This document shows positions 55,507 through 64,000 of a DNA stretch of 64,000 bases, piece after piece. A program made the translations under genes and the position numbers. How positions within the stretch are numbered: the first letter of the stretch is position 1; each line of letters starts with the position of its first letter. Where the stretch lies: the NCBI GenBank assembly GCA_037833965.1, contig AP031354.1, positions 10,890,001 through 10,954,000 of the forward strand, written 5' to 3'. Origin of the DNA: Marchantia polymorpha subsp. ruderalis (Eukaryota > Streptophyta > Marchantiopsida > Marchantiales > Marchantiaceae). The notes below the pieces were generated by a model. The model was not told the DNA's origin. It worked only from the letters and a program-made list of their open reading frames with translations, and did no database searches.

Positions 55507-55878
55507 GCAGCTGTTGTTTTACAAGCACGTACTGCTCTTTCAATCCAAGCATCACACTTGCAATGATTTACTTCCAATGATGCAGAACAAAGTGATGACG
55601 TGTATGTGTAATATGCTTGCAGAACTGATAAAAAGGTCCAGTAATTCGACTTATGGAGGGGAACAATTCTTTCTGAGTTAATTAGATCTGCATGGTGCTT
55701 TGTATTTCCTACTTTGTATCACGTGTGCATGATCTCCTGCGTAGTGTTTTTGAAATTGTATTCTCACATGAACATATGAAAGTGCTGTAGTGATCCACAT
55801 TTGTACGTTAAAGTATCCTCTTTTCTGACTGATACGGTGCAGTCTTATTTATGAATGAAAAGAGCTCGTTCTCCAGTA
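55507..55878. repeat. 372-bp direct repeat, copy 2
   Basis: Second copy of 51023-51394. Its right end (CTCCAGTA) directly abuts the gag relic at 55885. Confidence 0.85.
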
Positions 55879-55884
55879 CCATAT

Positions 55885-56600
55885 TTGCTACTGGTGCTAG
55901 AGTCATCAGACTCCGAGAATTTTCTTCGTCTCCTCTCCTTCCGAGATCGGCTTTTGTTCTTGTGTTCGCTTTTCTTCAAAGCGAGCACAAGAACTTTTCT
56001 TCAAAGCCTTCCGAAGGAATTGGGCTGAATTCTTATAGTCTTGGGCCGCTTCCATAGTATCTCGAAGAGTGGTTAGCCGCCTTTGCCGGATATGAAATCC
56101 CATTTCCTCCGGAAATCCCGCAACTTACCATTTCACCTAGACACTTGGGGCTATTTCCGGGGTGAGCGTTTGGATCATTTCCTTCACCCTCTGCCCATAC
56201 TTTCGTACTGACTGTGACGGCTTCATGGTCAGCATAAGGCTCGGGCCTCTCCTCCAACTTCACGGAAAGACTTGAGGAATAAGGGGATGAAGCTTCCCAA
56301 TCCTTCCGAATGTTATCCGAAATGTCTTGGTATTACTATAATGCTTCCCCTTTTAGCATACCTTGGAATACCCTCCTCTTGGATTCCAGGTCCTCTTGGT
56401 TTGCTACAGATATGGATTCCAATTGGGCAAACCAATCATCTACATCTTGACTTCCATCCCCCTGGAATCTGTATATTTGAGGCGGGTGGAAGCAGGCATA
56501 CTGTCGCTCAAAGAATACTCTGCCAGAGATGTAATACGTATTTTGCCCACCTCACAGGAACCGAGAAGACTGTCAATCCGGTCAACCGGATCCAATGAAA
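55885..56600 (-). pseudogene. Ty3-type gag relic
   Basis: Read on the minus strand across frame breaks: RFQGDGSQDVDDWFAQLESI and SKRRVFQGMLKG (about 56480-56350), VRKYGQRVKEMIQTLTPEI (about 56210-56150), VAGFPEEMGFHIRQ and TLRDTMEAAQDYKNSAQFL (about 56120-56010), then a Lys/Glu-rich tail. The spacing 'F.G......W...' then '..GFP....F.IR......L...M..A' is that of retrotransposon gag capsid regions. It is unlike the gag of elements B and C in detail, so it marks a third gag lineage. No zinc knuckle, LTR or pol found next to it. Confidence 0.65.
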
Positions 56601-56681
56601 GATGAACGGTTATACCTTCCTCCTCAGATCAAGAAGCTGAGTGTATCTTTCACTTAAATTAGTACCATGTGTTCTAGGAGA

Positions 56682-57507
56682 CTATACCTTGCTTCGGTAC
56701 CATGCTCTTGGTGATTGCTTGAGCTTGTTCAACGACTTCTTGAGCTTGCACACAAGATGCTCCATGCCATTCTCTTCAAAATCTTGAGGTTGGTTCATGT
56801 AGATGTCTTCCTCGAAATCTCCATTCAAGAAAGTTGTCTTGAAATCTATTTGATGAATTTTCAAATCTAATGTTGCTTCAAGTGCAAGGATGCATCGTAT
56901 GGTGTTGAACTTGGCCAAAGAGCAAAGATCTCATGGAAATTCACTCCCGCAACTTTTTAAAAAACCTTTGGTCATCAATCTTGACTTGTGGCGCACAACT
57001 TCTCCCGTAGCATCCTTCATAATACAAAACACCCACTTGCATCCAATGCTCTTGCAATCCTTTGGAAGAGGAGCCAGCCTCCAAGTTTTATTAGCCATGA
57101 AGAAGCCATAATCTTCTTGCATGGCCGCCTCTCACTTTCTTGCATTCTCTGATTGCAAAGCCTCACACAAACTCAACGGATCTTCAAGGTTGACCACATT
57201 GGTCCGTTCCACGTCTTGTGTGGGTCATCCATCAATCTCCAGGTGGACGTCGTACTTGTCTTGGATAGCGTGTATACCCCTCTCCTTCATCTTCTCTTGA
57301 TGATGATATTGGTGAATGCGTGTCGCTTGTCTTCTTCTCTTCTTCTTCATCTTCCTTCTTGGCACCTTCATGATCACTAAAAGAATTTGGTTTGGAAGAT
57401 TCGTCCACCAACACTAACAAAGGTGCTTCACTACTCTCACTTGGACTCATCTTCAAACCATCACCAACACTTGTGCTCTCCTCATCAAACACAACATCAC
57501 GGCTCTT
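56682..57507 (-). pseudogene. Ty1/copia pol fragment, copy a (linker and start of RT)
   Basis: Minus strand in order: VFDEESTSVGDG with an acidic Ser/Glu linker ending in RYPRQVRRPP (57507-57232); MANKTWRLAPLPKDCKSIGC and KWVFCIMKDATGEVVRHKSR (57100-56970), the classic start of copia RT; then LALEATLDLKIHQIDFKTTF, LNGDFEEDIYMNQPQDFEE and KQSPRAWY (56900-56690). Frames shift between pieces. The active-site YVDD region is missing at the left end. Confidence 0.85.
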
Positions 57508-57554
57508 AATGATCTTTCTTATTTCATGGTGATGATGAGTGTCTTGCAGTTCCT

Positions 57555-58616
57555 CTAGAATTTCACTTCAAGGCAATACTTCAATTCTCCAAGATCACTC
57601 ATTTGAAATTTTTCCTTGAGCTTAGTCTTGAGCCATCCTAATTTAGCAAGACGGCTAGCCAAGATGATCAAGTCATCAACATACACAAGCATCATCAACA
57701 AGAACTCATCTATTTGCATGATGTACAAGAAATGATCTGCTTCACACCTTGTAAAGCTCTCCTTGATGAAGAAAGAATCAATGCATTGGTACCATGTCCT
57801 TGGTGATTGCTTGAGCCCGTTCAAAGACTTCTTGAGCTTGCACACAAGATGCTCCATGCCATTCTCTTCAAAACCTTCAGGTTGGTTCATGTAGATGTCT
57901 TCCTCCAAATCTCCATTCAAGAAAGTCGTTTTAAAAATTATTTGATAGATTTCCAAATCTATTGTCGCTTCAAGTGCAAGGATGCATCGAATGGTTTTGA
58001 ACTTGGCCACAAGAGCAAAGATCTCATGAAAGTCCACTCATGTGTGTCTCCTTCTCCTTCAACTTCTCTTGATGATGATGTTGGTGAATGCGTCTTGCTT
58101 GTCTCCTTTTTTTTTCATTTTATTCTTGACATCTTCATGATCACTAGAAGAAATTGGTTTAGAAGATTCAACCATCAACACTAAAAAAGGTGGTTCATTA
58201 CTCTCACTTGAACTCATCTCCAAACCATCACCAACACTAATGCTCTCCTCATCAAACACAACATCACGGCTCTTGATGATCTTACTAGTTCCAATGTACA
58301 TAAGACGATAGACATTGGTTCCTTCACAATAACCAAGTTAAAAACACTTGGTTCTCTTTGCATCAAACTTATCTCTCTTTGTATCAACCATCTTGGCATA
58401 AGCAATGCATCCAAACACATGCATGTGTGCAATGCATAGATTGCGGTCACTCCAAGATTCTTGTGAAGTGATGTTTACAAGAGCTCGTGTAATGCAACGA
58501 TTGCAAATGTACACTACATTGACCACCGCTTTCACCCAAAATGAAAGCTTCACTCGTTGAGCATGAAGCATAAAGCGGTTAAAGACACTGGCGGCTCTGT
58601 ACAATAGGCTTAGCAT
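57555..58616 (-). pseudogene. Ty1/copia pol fragment, copy b (integrase end, linker, RT with YVDD)
   Basis: Minus strand in order: integrase end (VKAVVNVVYICNRCITRAL, ESWSDRN, HMHVFGCIAYAKM, 58616-58380); linker VFDEESISVGDGLEMSSSES (58275-58060); then a jump that removes the first RT block present in copy a; then RT LALEATIDLEIYQ, FLNGDLEEDIYMNQPEGFEE and the active site LVYVDDLIILAS (58037-57600). Copies a and b share the linker and middle RT, so they are a tandem or partially duplicated pair. Confidence 0.88.
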
Positions 58617-58714
58617 TCAGATTAAGGGTTAGGGTTAGATTTAGGTTGTAAGTTAGAGGGGAAGGCAGCCGCCGACTCCTCAGGTGTAGGATCTGTTGCG
58701 GCTCACACCATAGC
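58617..58714. other. Short junction with telomere-like words
   Basis: Contains AAGGGTTAGGGTTAGATTTAGG, two to three loose matches to the plant telomere repeat, then sequence that does not match element A. Confidence 0.4.
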
Positions 58715-58802
58715 AGGTAGTGTAGTGTTAGTTAGGACTTAGAGGGTATAAAGTAGTTTAAGGCGTCTTGCCTTGGGATTTTTCCACTTTCGGAAGTGCA
58801 GA
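58715..58802 (+). mobile_element. Element A fragment A9: start of a 3' module
   Basis: GTAGTGTTAGTTAGGACTTAGAGGGTATAAAG and the following bases match the beginning of the 3' module of other copies, written here as one run of fewer than 20 bases at a time: GTTAGTTAGGACTTAGAGGG then TATAAAG. It stops at GCAGA (58798-58802), where the 5' end of A8 begins, so A9 is the host of A8. Confidence 0.7.
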
Positions 58803-59089
58803 TGTGGTAACCCACTTTTGGTATTTTTGCGGAATTAAAAAAATTTTTGGAAAACTGTACTGCGGCAACAGTGTAAATAGCCATCGGTACATTTAAATAG
58901 AGTGAAACTGGATGATCTCAGAGAATCTCGTAGAATCCAGGAGTTGGGCGCAATGTCCGGAACCGGCGCCGCCCTCACCGATGGGCTCTGAGGAGTTCCC
59001 CTTCGGCGCAAGGCGCATAATCCGCCTTCGGCGGTACGCCTTTGGCGCTAGAGCAATCCCTCAGAATCTATGCAATTCCCAAACGCCTT

Positions 59090-59190
59090 GACTTGATTAG
59101 GGTTTCGTGGAAAAGAGCTTGACGCGCTGGTTCTAACGAGCCCAAGAACGCCCGGAACGGATCAGGACTCAGGGAGTTCTGACGGTCGAA
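59090..59190 (+). other. Conserved stem-loop module in the A8 leader
   Basis: TTAGGGTTTCGTGGAAAAGA, GCTTG, spacer, GGTTCTAACGAGCCCAAGAA, CGGATCAGGACTCAGGGAG, TTCTGA. Confidence 0.6.
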
Positions 59191-59204
59191 AGATACGAAG
59201 ACTT

Positions 59205-59350
59205 TCGCCTACGCATAGGCGAGGGAAGTTCACCTACGCATAGGCGAAATGGGTTTAACGTCGGCGGGGAGTCCGCCGAGAATGCCGCCTACGCATAGGC
59301 GGGGAGGACTTGCACCTACGCATAGGCGGACGGAGACCGCCTACGCATAG
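59205..59350. repeat. Palindrome cluster in the A8 leader
   Basis: Five near-copies of CGCCTACGCATAGGCG at about 59206, 59231, 59285, 59311 and 59338, with centre ACGCAT. In A3 the corresponding centres are ACAAGT, ACGCGT and ACTCGT. Confidence 0.7.
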
Positions 59351-59643
59351 ACGCTTTGCCATCGGCGGGAAATCCGCCTTCGGGGTTGGAACTTGTACGG
59401 CGCCTTCAGCGCCAGCGCATCACGGTTAGGTTAGGACCCAACGGAGTAGCAAAATCCGTACGGACCGTACGGACGGAACGGACGAGTGCGCCTTCGGCCG
59501 GTCGGGATTTCGGAGACAAGAGCGCCGACGGAGAGGCGAGAGAGATGGACAGACTGGACGGAGTCCGTTGACCGCGGTCAACGCCTTCGGCACAGCCGCC
59601 TTCGGCGATGCGCCTACAGCGAGGGACCTGCGCGGACGAACGT

Positions 59644-60967
59644 TGTGGTAACACACTTTTTGTTTTTTTTGCAGAATTTAAACAATTTTGAAAAAGAAGT
59701 ACCGAAGCAGTGTTTGTAGTTAGGGAATGGTACGTTAAATAGAGTGAATTGAGGAGATCGCGGGTCACGAAGAATCGCGGAGTTGGACGTACCGGCGCCA
59801 AACGCCTTCGGCGCCTTCGGCAAGATCTCCTTTGCTGAGGTGTCTTTACCCACGCGCCTCCGGCGCTTAGAGAAGGTACACTTCCGGCACAGACAACTCC
59901 GGAGGAGATGTCGCTGAAGACGTCAGAAGCCGGCAAGGACCTCTAAATGCTTCCGACCAGGAGTGCGCCTTCGGCGATGCGCCGTTGGCACGGGAGAGGA
60001 ACCTTCATAACGATCAGGATTCACGGTAGTTCTATTTGGTTAAGGTCTCATTGAAAAGAGCTCGTGACGCTCGTTCTAACGAGCCCAAGAGCGCCTGAGA
60101 TAGATCAGGGACGAGGCAGTTATGAGCGTCGGTAAACTCGCATCCGGCGATGCGCTGTTAGCGCTAGGGTTCACCTTTGGGAAGGACCCCCGTACGCCTT
60201 CGGCGATGCGCCTTCGGCGGAACCACGCGCTCATGAGAGGAGATCAAGTCGGAGGCGGAAGCGCCTTCGGCGGCTGTGCGGCGGAAGAGAAGCGCCGGCC
60301 CGATGTACGCCTCCGACGTGGCGCGGACAGGCGGGTGCGCTGGCATAATTTGCGCCGGCGGGATACACGCCGTCGGCGATATACGGGGTAGAACAGATAA
60401 AAGAAGTTGTACAAGTACGTGTCAGCGTAATTCGCGCCGACTTGATGTGCGCCTCCAGCGAGGCGCCGACGGAGAAGGAGTACGCTTTCGGCGATACGCC
60501 TCCGGCGATGGGCAGGTTGAGAAAAGACAACATAGTTGGAGCGTATGCTCCACCGCGGCGAACTCGAGTCCAGAAGCCCTCGGCGATGGCGAACTCATAG
60601 CCGGAGGACGATGGCGGCGGGGGAATTCAACGTTCACGCATGCGAATGCGCGCAGTGCGGAGTCGTGAATTCGAGCATGCGAGGGAGAACCGTTAGGCCG
60701 TATACCCGGCTACGTAATCAAGTTTGACTGTACCCACTGCCTACGAAGAGCATTGTGCGATCTTGAATTCGGAGAAGAAAAGTCTGCTCTCCAGTCTCAT
60801 TCTCTCATTCTTGATTGAGAGTTTTCCAGCTTCAGAGCTTGAGACGTGCAGCTCAATCGAGCGGAGAGACCTTCAGTGAGTTGGAGAGAGTGCAGGAATC
60901 AGTGAGCAGGAAGGAGTGCGTTGCAACCAGGCACGCGGAGGCGAGTTGCGCGAGGATCTTGACGGAC
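59644..60967 (+). mobile_element. Element A copy A7: 5' leader (second subfamily)
   Basis: Starts TGTGGTAACACAC at 59644 with a T-rich run, like A4 (14446), and follows the A4 leader closely through its stem-loop module (about 60035-60140) and the CGCCTTCGGCG-rich block, to about 60967. There the 3' end of A6 begins (minus strand). The left flank AACGT is in the A8 leader. The start codon and ORF lie beyond the A6 insertion. Confidence 0.8.
60035..60140 (+). other. Conserved stem-loop module in the A7 leader
   Basis: GTCTCATTGAAAAGAGCTCG, spacer, CGTTCTAACGAGCCCAAGAG, GATCAGGGACGAGGCAG, TTATGAGCGTCGG; very close to the A4 module. Confidence 0.65.
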
Positions 60968-61981
60968 TATAATAACCCACTAAAGGCTAAAACTGCAATA
61001 TAGTGGTAGAAAGGTCGAACCCACAGGGACAGAGGAACACACAGGGTACAAAGTGTCACGTTTAACAGACTATTGAGGAGTTTGAATTCTCAGGCGACTG
61101 TCACTCCCAGAAATACTACAAGTGTCCACTCGGAGCGCACTCGGAGGTTGCACAGTGCAGCGTAACACACACACACACACACACACCTGAAACTACAGAA
61201 ACACAACCCAGAGATCCGTTAGGACCTCTACTCAAGATTTCAGGGGGAAGGTCTCTCAAGAGTACACTCAGCGAAGCTGCGGGTAGTGACTCCCAACTCC
61301 GGCTTTTACAACACTTCCACTAGCTTGCTGCTAGCGTAGGAAACCCGGTTTGGACTGCCTACTTTGGATCGAAGTCACTCATACGCGGTGAACAACACTC
61401 TCAACTCACAAAACGCGCAGAGAACGCAGGTCCGCACTGAAGGACTCACTGAGAAACATTCCAGTAACACACCATAACAGTCTATTGAAGAGTTTGAATT
61501 CTCAGGCACTTGTCATTCCCAGAAATACTACAGGGGTTACCCCGAAGGCACCTGCTGCAGCGTAACCTGAATTTACAACCAAGGCTTACACGAAGTAGCA
61601 AAACTTCACTTTGGTATTCAGGGGAAAAATCCCGAAGGAGTACAATCAGGAACAAACACTCGAAGGTGTAGGGGCGAAACTATTCAAGTATCTAACTAGT
61701 CACTGGCTCTGAGCATCGGCAATCACCCGCAGGTGTAGATCCGAACTACTCAAGTCTCTAACCAATGTACTAGCTCTGAACATTCGGCCGAAGGCCTTGA
61801 GCTACACAATGCGGAACGCTAAGGTGTAGCTCCTCGTGCGTGGTGACAGAACTAAGGACACAAACACGCAGAGAAAATGAGTTCCTGATCTGCACTTCTG
61901 ATGTTGGGAAAGATCACAAGGCAAGACGCCTTGAACCACTTTATACCTTCTAAGTCCTAACTAGCACTACACTGCACTATG
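60968..61981 (-). repeat. 3' module of A6
   Basis: About 1,014 bp. On the minus strand it has TATAAAG near 61945, a (GT)n tract near 61168-61188 and the mutated terminus. No gene is seen. Confidence 0.75.
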
Positions 61982-64000
61982 CTACACGCCGGCACGGAAC
62001 CACGCTACACTACACTCCGCGGAACCTGTGCTTCGCCTTCTGCGCGACGGACTGCCGCGCACTAACTCCCTACCCTGCCAGTTTTCAGCTTGACTGCGCA
62101 GTCCCAAACGCTGCAACGCCGCGGACACCTCCGCCTCGAGGGTGGACATGGTATCCCGCGCCTTCGACAGAAAGGAATCTAACTTCTTCGCCACCTTCCG
62201 CCGACTCCTATTGTCACCTGACAACAACCCGGCTGCACGAAGCTCCAACTCACGCAGGGTGAGTTTCTCCTGCACCGCCACTTCCCAGTGGGCGTAGCCC
62301 TTGAGACAGTGGGCGACTCGCCTCGCCATCTCCTCCTTCGTGCGATCTGCCTCTCGCCTGCGATCATCTTCAATTACTACCAACTGCAATTCGGCCTTCG
62401 CACGCTGAGCTCTCAATTCCCCGCACTCCGACTGCAGCCTGCGGATTAAATCCTCATCCGCCTGTCGTGCGAGCTGCCACTCCGCCAACAACCGCGTCTG
62501 TCACACGAGCTCCTCTGACAGAACCTGATTCTAAGTCTTCTTAGAAATCAGTTCTTCCGTGGTCTTCACCACATCCCTGGTGAGCTCTTCCAGTCTCGCC
62601 TGCTTCAATGCGTCGTAGTGGGTGTGCGACTTCCGCACGAGATTATACTGTCCCCACAAACACGCATGCTTCTCCCGTAAATCCTTAAGTTCCCGATCCA
62701 CCCTAGCTAGTAGCTTGCTGGTGTGGACTTTAGTGAGAGTCCGCCTGCGCACTAACTCGATGTAGGACCCCGGCTAGAGTGGATCGGCGTATTTATCAAA
62801 TTTGCGATCCAAGTACCTCAGCAGAGGTATTACCTGCTCAGAGAGCGCCGCCGCCGGCGCTCCAACAATTTCCTCCTCCTCCTCCTCGGTGTCTCCCGAT
62901 CCCGACATTGCTTCTGTGGAGCCTCCTTCGTCATCATCCGAGGGAAGGATTTCGGTCGCCATTGATTGCGTTGGCGACTGGCCCGAGTGGGGCTGCGCGT
63001 CGTCTACGGGTGCTGCCGCCGATGGGACTCCTGCAGCTTCGCTGCTCCCCGCTAAAATGTCCAAGGCGGTGGATGAATGTGGCAGTGCTACATCCTCATC
63101 ATCCGCCTGCCGCTCGTCGACCGTGTCCTCTTCGCCGCCGACGTCCGCCGCCGAAGGCGATCGAGCGGAATGTGTCTGCGCGGGGTGTAATTGCGCATCG
63201 CGCACCCGAATTTCGTCCCGCAGACAGACAATCCGCTCCTCCGTTAGGTCCTGCGTGAGGGTTGCGTCTGGCCTGCGCGTAGGCGCAAGTACCGGCGCCT
63301 GGTCCGCCACAGGCGCAGCGCCGAAGGCGACAGAGCCGGAGGCCGCTCGCCCGATGTACCTGGCCTTGAAGGCCCTACCGCCGAAGGCGCATCTACCGGC
63401 GGATTACCCGCCGAAGGTGCGGTCTCCGCACGCTCCCTGCTCAAAACTCGTTGGCCCGAAGGCCCTAGCGCCGAAGGCGCAAATCGCGGCGCGTTGTACG
63501 CCGGAGGGTCTGGTCCCGAAGGCCCTTGACCCTTAGGCGGATCTTCCGCCGGCTCCTTCCCCTTCCTGCGTTGTATCGGGGGTGAATCCTGCCTACTCGT
63601 AGGCGGCCGCCTGTGCGTAGGCGAACTTTCTCTGCCTACGCGTAGGCGGAGGTCCACGTCCGCTTGAGGTCGCCTATCCACTGGAAGTCGCCTGTGCGTA
63701 GGCGGAACACTCGTCCGCATCGCACGTGGCAACTCCGGAGGCCCTTGGCCCGAAGGCCGCCTCTCGTCCGCCGGAGGTGTAGCGTGGTCCGTTGCTCCTA
63801 CGGACGTCCGCGCTCTCTCGACCCTCTCCGGTGACGCACTTCCCTTCTCCGTGGCGATCGTCGCCGTGTTCGCGCTGCTGGCTGGTAACACCAACCTGCG
63901 CGCCTTCTGCTTCGGCCGGCTGCACACTTCGTGCAGTACCCGCTGTCGTATGGGAGCAGTGGGTTCTCGATGCTGCTCCTCCTCTGACTCCTCTCTCCAT
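61982..64000 (-). pseudogene. Element A protein, degenerate copy in A6 (partial)
   Basis: On the minus strand the C-terminal two thirds of the A protein are present: the Pro/Ala/Ser-rich middle (63927-63244) with coding palindromes, the acidic TEEEEEEIVG region and LLRYLDRKFDKYADPL (to 62774), and the coiled coil (62752-61982) with the normal end RRRRSTGSAECSVAWFRAGV. It is broken by a frame change near 63300, a TAG after YADPL (about 62774), a frame break near 62531 and a TGA near 62500. It matches A3 most closely. Confidence 0.8.

Larger units (their letters stand above)
58803..59643 (+). mobile_element. Element A copy A8: 5' leader only
   Basis: Starts TGTGGTAACCCACTTTTGG at 58803 and follows the A3 leader, including the stem-loop module (about 59090-59190) and palindromes (59205-59350). 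It is cut at 59643 by the start of A7. Its remaining part is not in the window. Confidence 0.8.
60968..64000 (-). mobile_element. Element A copy A6 (minus strand), running off the window
   Basis: The 3' terminus at 60968 reads TATAATAACCCACTAAAGG, with one change from TGTAATAACC. A 3' module (60968-61981) and coding sequence to 64000 follow. It lies inside the leader of A7. Confidence 0.8.

Noticed and set aside
58620-58660. Telomere-like words (GGGTTAGGGTTAGATTTAGG)
   Set aside because: Only two to three imperfect units; not an array, so not called a telomere or interstitial telomeric repeat.

Overview
The window looks like nuclear DNA of a land plant, most likely a non-seed plant (liverwort, moss, hornwort, lycophyte or fern). 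Three things point there: a plant-style Ty3 (gypsy) gag-pol retrotransposon with two 1,884-bp LTR copies, Ty1/copia and pogo/Tigger-type relics, and remnants of a microbial-type terpene synthase-like (MTPSL) gene, a class known from non-seed land plants. There are no bacterial operons, rRNA genes, complete tRNAs or CRISPR arrays. No single-copy host gene appears intact; nearly everything recognisable is mobile DNA or its debris. All calls were made by reading the sequence; no database search was run.

Layout. (1) 1-26.7 kb is a GC-rich nest of one element family, called 'element A' here. It encodes a protein of about 1,035 aa: a conserved N-terminal domain, a Pro/Ala/Ser-rich middle and a C-terminal coiled coil. 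Its 5' end reads TGTGGTA(A/C)CCCAC and its 3' end reads GTGGGTTATTACA, giving imperfect terminal inverted repeats. One copy (14446-21245) is flanked by a 5-bp duplication, ACTCC. The first 1.4 kb holds the gag gene and primer-binding site of another LTR element ('element C') fused to the 3' module of an A copy. (2) 26.7-28.3 kb is a decayed pogo/Tigger-type transposase. (3) 28.4-36.9 kb is a Ty3 element ('element B') with target duplication AGCTC; its integrase core and part of one LTR are deleted. A solo LTR of the same family sits inside element A at 18277-20160. (4) 36.9-58.6 kb is strongly AT-rich. It holds copia debris, tandem repeats, a 2.6-kb hAT-like element with TIRs (43271-45859), one nearly full-length and two partial MTPSL pseudogenes (47.4-55.2 kb), a gag relic and duplicated copia pol fragments. 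(5) 58.7-64 kb is a second nest of element A copies.

How it fits together. Nesting gives an insertion order: A5 then A0 then A1; A2 then A4 then the LTR-B solo; A9 then A8 then A7 then A6. Only A1 (2682-5789) keeps an uninterrupted ORF. The most unusual signals are element A itself (its two ends are unlike each other, so it is not a normal LTR element), a roughly 100-nt stem-loop module shared by the LTRs of element B and the leaders of element A, and swarms of short GC palindromes whose two arms change together between copies.
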